From positions 380,426 to 444,425 of the forward strand of contig NC_018242.1 in the NCBI RefSeq assembly GCF_000227135.1: a stretch of 64,000 nt of DNA. Reading direction: 5' to 3'. Both the position numbers and the translations under genes were made by a program. Under the pieces are notes generated by a model that was not told where the DNA came from, did not search any database, and was given only the letters and a program-made list of their open reading frames with translations. Below, piece by piece: positions 1 to 10,936 of this stretch. This DNA comes from Leishmania donovani. Taxonomy: Eukaryota; Euglenozoa; Kinetoplastea; Trypanosomatida; Trypanosomatidae. The number at the start of each line of letters is the position of its first letter. The first letter of the stretch is position 1.

Positions 1-165
1 CACAAAGGCTTGAAGAGCGAACAGCGTGGCCGCCTGTGCGCATCACAGCCAAGCAACTGGTGCTGGTGCTGTCGGCCCTGCCGACCTCCAGCCGCATGCG
101 CAGCGGTGGCGGCAGCTGGCGCCCACAGCTTTTGAGCCACGACGTGCCCTCGACCGCGTATTTGT

Positions 166-962
166 TCACTGCAGCGTTGCCGTTTTCCGTGCCCTCCATC
201 TCCGCTTGGTAGCAGCGATGTCAGTAACCGGCATCGATCGCATCAGCTTCACCTCCGAGGCAGACGCGAGGGTGGTGGTGGTGGTCGGTGCAGCCACTGA
301 TGCCGCACGCGCAAGCGGAAGGCCTGCCCTCTCACGGCCTCGCTCCACACCAGCCTCCGTGCCCACCACCATCGCAGCGGCCGCGCACGCTGCGTCCTTG
401 TCCTCTTCCTTCTTGAACATGCGCTTGCCGTGCAGCGCCCACACGACTGCCTTCGTGGCCAAGTGCGGGAAAAATACTGGCGCACATGGTCTTCACCAGC
501 GCCGACCTTGCCCAGCCACTCCAGAGGGTTAGACGAGCAAGCGGATGAGTGCCACCGCGCTGATAAAGTGCTCAGGGTTTGGCCCATCCACTTCAAGCCA
601 CGCACACACGCAAAAAGGTGCGTCGCCCTGCCTCTACACAGCCCGCGAGTACTGCCACCGTCCACGTGGCCGAGACGCCTGAGCAAACGCGGTGGATGAC
701 CTGCGACGTGTGGGGCTTGGCCAAGAGTACGATCCGTGGCACCAAGCATGGCGCAGGCGACGACCCGAAAGCCAGCGATGGACAGGGCGCGCCGAACCTT
801 GCGCTTCAGGTGATTCCTTGCGAGCCTGGCCGCGACAGCGCTGAGCACTTGCATGAGCACCTCAAACGTTTCCTGATTCCAGACGCTGTGGTGCGACGCA
901 GCCGTCGACGCGCGCGCTACAGCAGCGCACCGCTGAAACGCAAGAGAGTCGGAAAAGATCAT
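166..962 (-). pseudogene. Degenerate coding-like region, identity unknown
   Basis: On the minus strand an ATG at 962 opens a frame that runs to 249. A second minus frame (about 462 down to 166) holds a more protein-like stretch with ALHGKRMFKKEEDKD and then Ala/Thr-rich sequence. A third frame around 600-530 reads as a plausible helix (GPNPEHFISAVALIRLLV) before hitting a stop. Coding-like patches therefore sit in all three frames with stops between them, which is what a frameshifted old gene would show. I recognise no family. It could also be 3'UTR sequence of a gene beyond the left edge, or a live gene damaged by assembly errors. Confidence 0.3.
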
Positions 963-1301
963 GTGGCGGCCGGGGATGGAGGAGGTTGGTGAGACAACAC
1001 TGACGGTGAGTATAGAGAGTGGCGACACACGATGCGTGGCATGTGATGCAGCCGCGTCAGAGTACCTCTTCCCTCATGGTGTTGTGTGTGAACGATCTTC
1101 TTGCCGTCCCCCGGCTCTTGCGCGACACCAGTTCACATGGAAGAGCAAGAGCGATGGGTGCAGCGCCGAGTTCGGTTGACGTGCATTGGTTTCGTCCGTG
1201 AAGGAGGGCCTAGAAGGGTGTGGGGAAAGGCCACACACACACACACCTAGGCAGAAGAAAGAGTGCACAGAGAGACGATGAAATGAGGGTGAGGGAGCTG
1301 A
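963..1301. other. Intergenic, no gene seen
   Basis: This is 3'-flanking sequence of the acidic hypothetical gene to its right. It holds a short CA run near 1233-1246. I see no supportable gene or RNA. Confidence 0.6.
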
Positions 1302-2273
1302 TTACCGGTGCTTGCGCACTATGGCAAGCCGATCCATCTCCTTTACCACCTGGGCCTGCATCTGCACCCACACGGTATCTGCTTCCGCGTCGAGACCCTC
1401 GCCGTCCTCATCGCAAGCGGCCCCTTCTACGGGTAGCGGCGGTGACGGTGATGATGCGCTCGGCATCGTCGGGCCTCGCCCCGCCTCTTCCACACTGGTG
1501 TTGGCCTGGCCTTTGTCATGTGCCTTGTGACGTGGTGGCGGGGGGCGGGGTTGAAGTGCCCTGGGTTTACTCGCACTCTTCTTTGCCAGCGCTGTCGCTG
1601 ACGAGGAGGCTGCCTCAGCCACAACACTGAAAGCAGAAGGTGCTTCAGCTGGAGAGACACAAGCGGCTTTCAGGGACGCCTTCGACCACGATTGCAGCGC
1701 TTCCGCGAGGAGGCGGGCAGCCGCTTGCTGCTGCCGTGGGCCACTGCTGCCGCCCACCATCGTTACCTCTTCTGTTTCTTCTGTATCTCCGTCGATCTCG
1801 GAGTCGCTAACCAGCTCTACCTCATCCGTCTCGTCGTCGTCGTCGCAGCTTGATTCGACAGTGCTGCTGCCGCTGCTCGTCTCTGATGACGCCGATTGTG
1901 GCTCGCTGGCTTCATGCAAGCCGGCATCGTCGCTCGCGCGCGTGGATCCTGCGGACGCCGACGCCTTCAGCTGGCCTCGCAGTTGCAAAAACTGCTCGGC
2001 CGGGCTGCCGTGAAAGAGGTCTGCGCCAGGTAGCGGGGCCGCGACCCCGCCACCATGACCTGGGCCGTCACTGCGTCGTGCGGTCGACGGTAGTGCGTTG
2101 AGAAACACATCACGCATGACTTCCGCCGTGCGCAGCGCTGCGGCGGTATCGTGACGCTGCAGGTGCAGCAGCAGCTGCGTGTTAAGCCGAACATATGCTT
2201 CCTCGAGCGACTCCTGCTGAGCGATGGCTGCCTGCTCAGCTGCCATCGGCGAAGGCGCGGTGGGGGAGGCCAT
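1302..2273 (-). CDS. Hypothetical acidic, low-complexity protein (323 aa)
   Basis: The frame starts at an ATG at 2273 and has strong G/C third-position bias. I recognise no domain. Residues about 12-65 look helical (ESLEEAYVRLNTQLLLHL and following), like a short helical-bundle or MIT-type module, but I cannot assign it. Residues about 120-170 are a Ser-rich then Asp/Glu-rich stretch (DDDDETDE, DTEETEE). The middle is Ala/Ser/Pro-rich with a PRPPPPRHK patch, and a short helix closes the C-terminus (VWVQMQAQVVKEMDRLAIVR). No signal peptide or membrane segment is visible. Most of the chain is probably disordered. The start is clear because it is the first in-frame ATG and no earlier coding-like sequence precedes it. 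Confidence 0.75.
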   Translation of the reverse strand: MASPTAPSPMAAEQAAIAQQESLEEAYVRLNTQLLLHLQRHDTAAALRTAEVMRDVFLNALPSTARRSDGPGHGGGVAAPLPGADLFHGSPAEQFLQLRGQLKASASAGSTRASDDAGLHEASEPQSASSETSSGSSTVESSCDDDDETDEVELVSDSEIDGDTEETEEVTMVGGSSGPRQQQAAARLLAEALQSWSKASLKAACVSPAEAPSAFSVVAEAASSSATALAKKSASKPRALQPRPPPPRHKAHDKGQANTSVEEAGRGPTMPSASSPSPPLPVEGAACDEDGEGLDAEADTVWVQMQAQVVKEMDRLAIVRKHR

Positions 2274-2731
2274 TTGAGGTGTGCCTGCCTATGTGTTAGC
2301 GTATATGTCCTGTATATGTCTGTGCAGCGTCATGACGCGTGTGCGGTGGTGCTGGTGGACGAAGAGGGCGGGAAGGAGCGAGGGCCAGAGAACGGAGTGT
2401 GGGGCAGTGAAGAAAAGAGCGAGGCCCATGGAGAAGACGGGAGAGAGGCGGGGGGCGCCCTGTGCGCTCGACCGCAAGAGGCGATCGCGACGCGCACACC
2501 GGAGCAAGGTCGGTGGCAACCCCAGCGTCGTCAGTGCAAGCAGCAGCGGCGTGACAGGGTTGATGAATGCTTGAAGCGCTGATGTGTGTCGGTGCGCGGT
2601 AGACCCTGCTTGCGCCTCTCGTGCGTTGCACCACGTGCGCAAAGAAATACGCGAGAAATGATGTTGCCGCCTTGCGCTGACGCACACTTTACATGCCGGA
2701 GCCGTCTGCCACGCACCTCGTTGACCGTGTC
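2274..2731. other. Intergenic, no gene seen
   Basis: The spacer between the MFS transporter stop and the acidic hypothetical start. It should carry the 3'UTR of the former and the trans-splice region of the latter. Nothing else is recognisable. Confidence 0.6.
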
Positions 2732-4609
2732 TTAGGGTGTTGTCGGCGAGACGGCCAGCGTGAGATCTTCCACTACCTGCGGCGCATTACTCAGTGAGGC
2801 GTCGAGCGCGCGTGCGCCAAGAGCCGCCGGTATCATGAGAAGCGTTGCCACGAACTGAAGCACCGCTGTCGCGACGAAGGTGCACCGGTAGCCGTGCTGC
2901 TTCGTAATGTAACCGCCAATCATGGCGCTGCCGGACCAGGAAACGAGCGAGACGCTCTCGAGCGCCGACCACTTAGCGCGGCTGTCCTTCGTCACGCAGT
3001 CCATGATGACGCTGCGGGTGATGCCAAACACGGAGTTCATGAGCGCATTGCGGCAAAGAAAGAGTGCGATGATGCCCGGCAACGTCGCGGCAGTGGTGAG
3101 CATCAAGAGTGCTGCTGTGCCCACAAGCCGCACACCCAGCGCTGCTGGGACGCGGCCGAGCCCACAGGTGTGAATGAGCCACGGCAGGCACATGGAGGTG
3201 ACGGCGGTCAGCAAGGTGGAGGCGATGTAGATGCCGTTGAGAGCGGCGGGGCCGATCTCGCGATCAGAGGCCAAGAACACAGGGAAGTACGGCACCGACA
3301 TGCCGGAGCCGATGGCGAGGAGGAGATCGACCACGCACATCCAGTACGGCACCGACGTCAAGCCACGCCAGCGGCTGTGTCTGAGGCTGCCGACAATACG
3401 GGGCACCCACGACACGCCTTCGCCGTCGTCCCGTAACACGATGCTTGAGTTTTGCTGTTGCTGCTGCTGAAAAGAGCCACTATCGTTTACAGGTGCGCTG
3501 AGAAGGCCTTTCCTAAGCGCGGCGTGCGCGGTCGTTGCTGTTCTCTCCCGCACGTCTTCGGCGTCGCCATCGCAACCTTCTCTTCCAAAGGTCTCGGCGG
3601 AGGCGCTCAACGGAAGCGCATCCGTGAACCGGAGGCGAACTCCATCCGTGGGGACATGGGAGAAGGCGACGCCCATCGATCCAGCCGCCAACACGGATTC
3701 GGCACCTGGCGGCTGCTGCGTCGTTGGCTGCAGGGTCGAGTGCACAGGCGACTCGACAGCTTTGGTTTCCGTAGCGGTCACCGCTGCTCGGCCTCGTTCT
3801 GCGGCGGATGCCGCATCGACCGCCACGATGTTGGGCTGCGTGCTACTACGCGAAATGTCCTCGTCCCCTTCCTTCACAGCGTAGCGGTCCTGCAAGCAGC
3901 ACAGCGGCGCGAGGGCGATTGGGTGTGCCAACACGCCGAGCGTCATCACCACGCGAACGCGCCGCGGGTCCCACGAGTTTCCCCACTTAAAGAAGAGCAG
4001 CGCCGCCGCGCCATAGCCGACAACGTAGCAGACCGTCTGGATGACCCACTTGACATTGTAGATGACCGTGCGCTGTCCTTGAGGGACGCTGTCGGCGAAG
4101 AGCGCCTCCACACTGGTCGAGGTGATACCCGTGTAGAGGCCCCACAGCGCCTGCGCGCCGAAGATGAGCCACACGCGGGAAGTCCAGAAAGCCCAAACGA
4201 AGACGGCGAGTGCCACCATGGCACAGCCGGCACCTGCCCGAATAGAGCGCTGCCGCGGCTGGCGGTCGGCAACGCACCCGGCCACAAGCGCTCCCAGCAG
4301 CTGCGCGGCGCTACATACAGAGGCGGAAAAGCTCACAACAATGATGCTCGATGACGTCTTGAGCAGGAAGACGGGAAGGAGTTGCATCGCCCACATGCTG
4401 TAGCAGGAGCCGTCGAGGAAGTTAAAGCACATTGTTAAAGGGACGTTCGGGCTGCGCGACGAGAGCCATCCCAGAGACAGAGAAGACGCAGGGAATGCGG
4501 CGGCGGCGGTGGCGGCGACCGGGTGTTGCGTCAGCAGCGAGCGCGTCGTGGAGGCGGACGACGTACTCGGTGGCGATGCCGCGCCACTGTCCACCTCCTC
4601 AAAATCCAT
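2732..4609 (-). CDS. Major facilitator superfamily (MFS) transporter
   Basis: This 625-residue protein starts at an ATG at 4609. After a Ser/Ala-rich cytosolic N-terminus (about 55 residues) come two blocks of hydrophobic helices separated by a long hydrophilic loop (about residues 240-410) with a run of six glutamines. Six helices precede the loop and about six follow, the 6+6 MFS plan. The helix 2-3 loop reads GALVAGCVADRQPRQRS, matching the MFS motif A pattern (G-x(3)-D-R-x(2)-R). A second related loop is not obvious in the C-terminal half. Substrate cannot be told from sequence. It does not show the features I associate with the trypanosomatid glucose or folate/biopterin families. Membrane location is inferred. 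Confidence 0.8.
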   Translation of the reverse strand: MDFEEVDSGAASPPSTSSASTTRSLLTQHPVAATAAAAFPASSLSLGWLSSRSPNVPLTMCFNFLDGSCYSMWAMQLLPVFLLKTSSSIIVVSFSASVCSAAQLLGALVAGCVADRQPRQRSIRAGAGCAMVALAVFVWAFWTSRVWLIFGAQALWGLYTGITSTSVEALFADSVPQGQRTVIYNVKWVIQTVCYVVGYGAAALLFFKWGNSWDPRRVRVVMTLGVLAHPIALAPLCCLQDRYAVKEGDEDISRSSTQPNIVAVDAASAAERGRAAVTATETKAVESPVHSTLQPTTQQPPGAESVLAAGSMGVAFSHVPTDGVRLRFTDALPLSASAETFGREGCDGDAEDVRERTATTAHAALRKGLLSAPVNDSGSFQQQQQQNSSIVLRDDGEGVSWVPRIVGSLRHSRWRGLTSVPYWMCVVDLLLAIGSGMSVPYFPVFLASDREIGPAALNGIYIASTLLTAVTSMCLPWLIHTCGLGRVPAALGVRLVGTAALLMLTTAATLPGIIALFLCRNALMNSVFGITRSVIMDCVTKDSRAKWSALESVSLVSWSGSAMIGGYITKQHGYRCTFVATAVLQFVATLLMIPAALGARALDASLSNAPQVVEDLTLAVSPTTP

Positions 4610-4624
4610 CTGTCTTCGAGCTGC

Positions 4625-4678
4625 CTAACAAGCGACGTTACGAAGAAGAGAGGAGAGAATAGGGACAAGATGTCGATG
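4625..4678 (-). promoter_or_regulatory. Likely trans-splice acceptor of the MFS gene
   Basis: On the minus strand a pyrimidine-rich tract (4678-4645, TTGTCCCTATTCTCTCCTCT and on) is followed by the first AG at 4626-4625. This leaves a short 5'UTR of about 15 nt before the ATG at 4609. This is the usual layout for spliced-leader addition. A further AG lies just before the ATG and could be used instead. Confidence 0.55.
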
Positions 4679-5709
4679 ACGAGCGGGGTCATTTCTGTGG
4701 ACGCGTGCCCGCTCGAGCGTGAAGGCTCACGGGCGTCTGTGTGCTCGGCTGGCCCTCTGCGTGGGTGGGTGACATAGACACGCACTCCCGCACTCCCGCG
4801 CAGCACTTTGAAACACCTCCGACACAGGGAGAGTGCGATGAGATGCGGCCAGAAAACGGCTTCAAGCACCACGCGCGTACGACCGGGCGAGCGGCTCTGT
4901 CTTTCTCTTGTGGGTTCTCTCTCTCTCTAACGCCCACGCAGTTTTGGGCGCTGGGAAGGTCCAACACGTATACCGACGACGGAAGAGAAAGATGGGAGAG
5001 GGGAGGAGGGAGGGGTGCCGGCATCCAAGCCGCGCCATCACGCCAGAGCAGCAGCGCGAGTACCACACCGCAAAGCCTCAGCGTTGTCGTGGATCCCTTC
5101 CCTCCCCCTCCCGGGCCCCGCTCGCCGCCGTGCGTGCCGTCAAGCGGGAAATCAGAGAGAGTCATGAAAGAGAGGACGAAAGTCGACGAGGTGCGACCCG
5201 GTGGCCGCGCGACACCCTCCACATGGAGGCACCACCGTTTCGCCGTGCCTGTGTGCGCTTTCCTTCGTGGAAAGGAGTGGCTCAACGCGTCAAGCGCGCA
5301 ACCGGAAAATCGATTCCGAGCAGGAGGGTGTGATGGTGGGTAGTGGGTGGTGGTAGTGGAGATGCAGAGGCGCTCGCGTATCGCGGCTGCCGAGCAACGC
5401 GAGGTGGGGTTGGGGCAGGGACGTTGGTGTCGGTTGAGGGGAGAGGGTGGTGGTGGTGGTAGTCGAGGGGGGGGGGAGGCAGAGAGATGGCTTGCGTTTG
5501 GTCGCACGTATTTACGTGTGCCTGTGCAAGTCTCCGCCGGCGCACGCCTGCGCAGTCACACAGTGCACCAAAGGCACTTTTCCCTCCCCTCCCCTCTCCA
5601 CCAGGATTGGGTGCGCGCCCCCGTTCCGTGCGCGTGTCCCTCCTGTGGGCCACGCTCAGTGCCTTTCTCCGTCCGTTGCCTCAGGGGAGGGCACGACGAG
5701 GGAACAGTG
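4679..5709. other. Intergenic, purine-rich on the plus strand
   Basis: The plus strand is rich in GGGGAGG-type sequence (about 4990-5020 and 5440-5480, with a run of nine G near 5467), so the transcribed minus strand is pyrimidine-rich. I see no gene. Confidence 0.6.
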
Positions 5710-7131
5710 TCACTCTTTTTCGACCAGCCAGTACTGGCCAAAGCCGTGCCGCACGCACTTCTCCGTCATCAAATCGGCCATCTCTTGCGTTGCCGCGGCC
5801 ACGATGGTCGTGTCATGTGCCATGTCGAGCGGCCTGCCGAGCATATTGCACACAACACCGCCAGCCTCTGTGACGAGCAGCGATCCGGCACAGACGTCCC
5901 ATGCCTTACCGGCCGGCTCAAGGTACGCGTCCACGCGCCCCGCCGCCACCTGCGCGAGGGTCGCCGCGCAGCTACCATAGCACCGCAGCGCCGCCACCGG
6001 CAGGCGAAGCAGCTCCTCGCGCATGGCCATGCTGCAGTCAATCGCGGCGTCGCACTTGCGACGACGGATGGCCGCGCCGTCGGGGCTGGCCGCCTCGGCC
6101 GTCGACAGCATCACACCGCAAGGGTGGTTGAACACCACAACCGACGTGGCCGGCACAACCTTGGCGTTTACGCGTACCTGCCGCCCGTTGACAAAGGCAC
6201 CAAAGCCCTTGATGGCCGTGAAGAGCTCGCCGTTGCACTCCGGCACGACGCTCGGCGTGGTGTGCGTGATGATGGGTACGCTGTGTGGCGATGCAGAAGC
6301 CGCCGCTGTAGCAGCAGCAGCAGCCCTCAACGAAGGGAACGGCGGCGTTGGAGGCGTTGGGGGCAGGGCAGTTGTCGGCGCAGCGGCAGTCCCGTGCTCA
6401 TCCAGCATCTTGGTCTTGCTGACGTCCATGGGGGTGAGAGGGGCGGCCGCGACGGAGCCACACATGGTCCCAGAAATGGCAGGGGCAGTGACTGATAAAG
6501 TCGGAGACATCACCAGCTGCTGCTGCTGGTGCTGATACTGCTGCTGCTGCTGCTGCTGTGCGACGTTGAGCACCGCCGCAGCCGCTACGGTGAGTCGAAC
6601 GCCGGAGCTGATGAAGGGTGTGAACACCACGGCCAGCACCGGCTGCTTGCGGTAGGTGAGCCCAATGCTGATGCAGCAGTCTGGCAACCCGTGCACAAAC
6701 GAAGCGGCGCCGTCGATGGGGTCCACGACCCATGTGTAGTCGTCGGAGAGGGGGGTGCCGGGGTTGAGCTCCTCTGTCAAGAAGGCGAAGCGAAGGTGCG
6801 GCTTCTCACGCTGCACCTCCTCCGAGTACTGGCGAAGAATGCGAATGATAGTCTCTCTACATTGTTTGCTGTGCTGCGTCACTAGGTTCGTCGCAGAAGT
6901 CTTGTTTTCGCACTCCACCGAGGCCGCGCCGCCGGCTGCAAGCGCGCTGGTCGTGTGGAAGGTGGCTGCAGCTGCCATCGCTAGGCGGCGTTTTTCAACG
7001 CATTGCCAGATGATGCGGCTGCCCTTGTCGGCTGCCTCAATGGCGACGCCGAGGGCCTCGATGAGGCTCATTTCGCCCGTATCCGCCGATGACGACGCTG
7101 GCACCGGAGTGGACATGACGCTGATACTCAT
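5710..7131 (-). CDS. Inositol-1(or 4)-monophosphatase-like enzyme with large insertion
   Basis: A 473-residue member of the Mg-dependent, lithium-sensitive phosphatase family (inositol monophosphate to inositol plus phosphate). The metal-site glutamate pair is at 120-121 (FLTEE). The first signature WVVDPIDG is at 134-141, with D137 and D140 as metal ligands. The second signature WDVCAGSLLVTEAGG is at 411-425. The enzyme is far longer than the usual 260-290 residues. About 125 extra residues (about 174-299, with Q runs at 192-206, then Pro/Ala/Thr-rich) split the fold between PVLAVVFTP and GELFTAIKGFGAF. The DLVT-x-x-D motif reads NLVTQHS at 82-88, so its aspartate is lost. The start at 7131 is the first ATG of the coding-like part. 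Activity on inositol phosphate is inferred from family only. Confidence 0.85.
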   Translation of the reverse strand: MSISVMSTPVPASSSADTGEMSLIEALGVAIEAADKGSRIIWQCVEKRRLAMAAAATFHTTSALAAGGAASVECENKTSATNLVTQHSKQCRETIIRILRQYSEEVQREKPHLRFAFLTEELNPGTPLSDDYTWVVDPIDGAASFVHGLPDCCISIGLTYRKQPVLAVVFTPFISSGVRLTVAAAAVLNVAQQQQQQQYQHQQQQLVMSPTLSVTAPAISGTMCGSVAAAPLTPMDVSKTKMLDEHGTAAAPTTALPPTPPTPPFPSLRAAAAATAAASASPHSVPIITHTTPSVVPECNGELFTAIKGFGAFVNGRQVRVNAKVVPATSVVVFNHPCGVMLSTAEAASPDGAAIRRRKCDAAIDCSMAMREELLRLPVAALRCYGSCAATLAQVAAGRVDAYLEPAGKAWDVCAGSLLVTEAGGVVCNMLGRPLDMAHDTTIVAAATQEMADLMTEKCVRHGFGQYWLVEKE

Positions 7132-8437
7132 TTTCTGTGCCTTCGTGCATGCGTGCGGGGGTGGGGTGGTAGGCGTTCCCAGCAGACGGAGGCAGGGTGT
7201 ACGCAGACACACATACACAGTAACAGGAGGGAGGGAGGAATGAGGAAAAAGGTGGAGTTTTCTTTGTGGGTGTGCGTGGGGGGGGGGCGTAATGGTTGAG
7301 CTTGATGGGACAGTCTGCTGCAGCTGCGTATGTGCCAGTGCGTGGACTGAGGTGGGGGGGAGAGAGAGGGAGCCGAGCAGATCGACGATGACGGGATGGG
7401 GAGAGGGGGGATGAGAAAGAGTTACAAGCAATCAAACCGACATCACCACATACACCCCCACACCCCCACACAGAAACACTCATATACGCTTCCACTGGCA
7501 CCTACTCGGAGGGTTGTCATTGTTTGCCTCTCTTCACTGCACAGGCATACGCCTGGATATGACAAGGGGGAGATGTGTGTGCGTGTGCGCATGCGTGTAT
7601 CGGCGTGGGCACAGGGGACGTTCCGCTGCTCGTGCTCACCCCTCCCATTGACACCCGCGTCCAACCACTTTTCCGCTTACACGTCGAATTCTCCGACCGA
7701 TCACCATCATGAGAGACAGCGGAGTGTGGAGCAGCGGCGGATCCTCCATCAATCCGAAGTAGTTGCTCCATCGCCGCAGCATGCGCGCTGGTTACGGTTG
7801 CGAAAACAAGTGTTTTGACACGTTATATCGGGCGGGCTGGAGGGGAAGACACACACACACACACATCCGCTTACGGGCACTGACGCAGCACCCTGGCGCC
7901 ATCATCGGCTTGCGCACGTGTGAGCGCGCGCAGTGCGTTGTAGTGCGAGGTGCGACAGGAGCACGAACCATCCATAATAACGAAAGATGCCAGATAGAGA
8001 CGGGCACACGCACGCACACGAGTACAGATGTACACATGCAAAAAGCGAACGACGAAGGCAACCACACCGGTGACAGAGAATCCCTCACCGAATCGCCCCT
8101 CCCACCAATACACGCACTCACAGGCACACGCCAGCGGTACCGCGCGCACACACACACACACAGACGCACACAAACTCTACAGACCGACAACGAAGGCAGC
8201 GCGAAAACATCTCCCCACTCTCCAACGGTGGTTATGCTTATAAAGAATACGTAACGTTTTCGCTGCTGCGCTTCACGTGTGTGTGTGTGTGTGTGCCCCA
8301 TTCCCTGCGGCAGCATGGCACAGGCTCGAACCACACGCCACTCTCTACCCCCACCCCCAGGTGCGACGCAGCCGCCGACACCCGCGTTACAGCGGCGCGC
8401 CGACTCCGTCGTCTGAGCGCGGCCCCCCTGCACCAAA

Positions 8438-8605
8438 CTCTACCCGCCCACCCGCCTCTTCGCAGGTCGCNNNNNNNNNNNNNNNNNNNNNNNNNNNNNN
8501 NNNNNNNNNNNNNNNNNNNNNNNNNNNNNNNNNNNNNNNNNNNNNNNNNNNNNNNNNNNNNNNNNNNNNCCCGCCCACCCGCCTCTTCGCAGGTCGCCAT
8601 CCCTG
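8438..8605. repeat. Direct repeat flanking an assembly gap
   Basis: About 28 bases reading CCCGCCCACCCGCCTCTTCG and then CAGGTCGC occur immediately left of the Ns (ending 8470) and again immediately right of them (from 8570). The 99 Ns therefore probably hide further units of a tandem repeat with a period near 130 or less that the assembler could not resolve. Confidence 0.7.
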
Positions 8606-10136
8606 GCGCATCCCCCCTCGGGGTGGCACTCAGACTCCCCCACCGGTGGGCAGTGTGAGGGCCGGGGGTGGGATGCGCTCGAGTCACGCCGACACTCTGC
8701 CCATCACATGGACGGCACAGACGTGGGCACGGTCGCCGGTCGCTCCGACGCAGCACCGTGCAGGACCTCACCGCCGACATCCGTAGCGATGGGGCGCTCT
8801 GAGCTCCCTACCTCGTCAGCGCTCCACCCTCTTACCCCACCAGAGGCGGCTCGGCATTGGCAGGGGATGGGGTGTGGTGGTGTGGGCGGCCTGGCTGCTT
8901 CCCACAGACAGAGTGTGTGTGCGTGTGCCTGTGTGGAGATGGTGTACAGGAGACGCCGGGATACTCTTCGGAGGTGTCCCTCCCCATTACGGAAGAGCAC
9001 ACTTCTCAGAAGAAGAGTCAAGGCAATAGGGGCGAGGAAGAGCACGCACACGCAAGCCGCCGCCATCACGCGCGAAGTCGATAGAGAAGCTGAAGGAGGA
9101 GGACACGGGTACATACTGCACACGAGGGGAAGGACTGGCCTTCGGTCAGAGAAGAACCAAAGGAAAAAAGCTAGTGAGTGCGTGCCCTGTGGCTTTGGTG
9201 GTGGTTGCCTCCTGCTGCTGATGATCAATGAAGAAGAAGTCAAATTAGACGATGTCGTGTAGACTTACACACAACGGAAAAGGGAAGGGACAACGGCAGA
9301 AACGAGACGAGACGAGGACGACAAGGCGCAAGCCAACAGGAGTGGCCCCAGCAAAGACATACGCGCTTCAAGGGTAGTCGCGGCCCCGGGGCAGCGGGTT
9401 TGATGAGTCATGCACGAATCGAAGGAACAAGGAGGGATAGGGGGAAGGGGGGAGAGAGTGTGCCGTGCGTACGGCAACACCCCCCCTTCCCCTCCACAAC
9501 ACCAACCCACAACCACTGTCACCACACAAGGATCTGCTTCGTGTACAAGAGCAGGCAGTGAGTCGTGATGGAGAGCCAGAGCGAGCGACTGCAGCGTGCA
9601 CGGTGGACGAAAGGAGGGAGAAGGGCCAAAACTAGCAGAAACAACAGGGCACAAGGATCGTCGAACAATGCAGCGAAGAAAATAGATGGGTTGGGCGCGG
9701 TGCTGCCGTGGTGGTGGTGGTGGTGGAGTCCTGCGTAGTGAAGGTCTACGTATGCGTGTGTTTGTGTGTCCGTGGGGTGCTCCCGCCCTCCCGTAGGCAT
9801 GCACACACACACACACACACAAACACGCATACTCGTCAACAGACAACGAGAGGTAAAAGGAAAGGGGAAGGGGGGAGGAAGGGGAGGGGGTCAATGGCAA
9901 CACACGACGCACTCGAACACTCATGATGACGCAGAAAAACAACAACAGCAGAGGAGAGGGAAATCAACGCATGCCTGCGGGGCGCATCAAAGACCATCCG
10001 CCTCGTCGCGCCGACACACGCACACACACACGCAGCGAGTGCGCCGCACCGCAGCAAATGAGAACACCAAGCGAACGAGAAAGTGCGCTGAAGAATCGGA
10101 ATGCCACGCCGATTATCGACGACAGAAAGACACCAA

Positions 10137-10222
10137 TACACACATATACATACATATGTATATACATGCATATATATGTACTTCTACTAATGTATATATA
10201 TATATATGCGTATACATATGTA
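10137..10222. repeat. TA/CA-rich simple-sequence tract
   Basis: Alternating purine-pyrimidine sequence (ACACACATATACATACATAT, later a run of TA) in an intergenic region. Similar tracts occur at 41567-41790 and smaller ones near 55860-55890 and 59279-59300. No coding role is seen. Confidence 0.8.
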
Positions 10223-10936
10223 TGCATAGTCTATGTGTCGAAAGACAGGGACACACACACACACACGCGCGGGTAGCATCTCACATCACATGTGTGCGCA
10301 GCCCACAGCGCGCGCGTACGCGCGCCTGAGAAAGAGGGTGGAAGAGAGAGAGAGAACGGGTGTGTGGGGCTTACTTGTGCATCCGCATAAAGAAAAGGTG
10401 CACCGATGAGCATGCACGCAAACCGATACAAGGCGGGGTCGGTAGGGGGAGGGTTGCGACAGAAACATCCTCCGCGAAGCTGAGCCCACATGTCCACCAC
10501 AACCCGATACCTCCCTCCTTTGTTTTCTCCTCCACCAAGTCGGCTCGTTCGTGTGACTGCGCATGTGGACGCATGTCGGCTGTGCCTCATGCGTCCCCCT
10601 CTCCTCCCCCCAACCACCACCCCCGTGCTTGCCTTCGTCTCCATGCCTTCTTAGGAGGGGGTGTGCGGGCGGTGGGTGTGTTGGGCTGGAAGGGCAGGGA
10701 GCGTGGGTCGAGGGCATTACGGTGATGACACTGATGCTGCCCCCGATTTCTTGCAGAGACCCCAACGCACGCGCATGCGTGTTCTTGTGTTGATCTTCAC
10801 GTGCATGTGGGCGCTATCGGCCTCGTGTCGGACCGTCTCCTCCCCACGCCTCCATCGCGGCGAATGAGCTGCAGCGGTGGCAGCGGCGCTGGGACAGACG
10901 CAGCCTTGGCGCAACAGGCGCACGCGCGACGCTGCA

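Larger units (their letters stand above)
7132..10936. other. 3.8 kb gene-poor intergenic region
   Basis: Between the ABCG gene and the phosphatase gene. It holds CA/GT microsatellites (about 7851-7866, 8150-8162, 8277-8294, 9799-9820, 10249-10266), an assembly gap (8471-8569) flanked by a direct repeat, and a TA-rich stretch (10137-10222). A 136-codon minus-strand frame (9114-8704) with one hydrophobic segment is open, but its codon bias is weak. I call no gene. Confidence 0.6.

Noticed and set aside
8320..8345. TCGAACC-type B-box resembling a tRNA T-loop on the minus strand
   Set aside because: The flanking bases cannot pair into a T-stem and no acceptor or anticodon arm is present. The similar motif near 25503 fails the same test.
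8704..9114. Minus-strand open frame of 136 codons with one hydrophobic segment (MAAACVCVLFLAPIALTLLL) and an upstream pyrimidine tract
   Set aside because: Third-position G+C is much weaker than in the real genes, half the frame is low complexity, and there is no family match. Kept only as a weak possibility.
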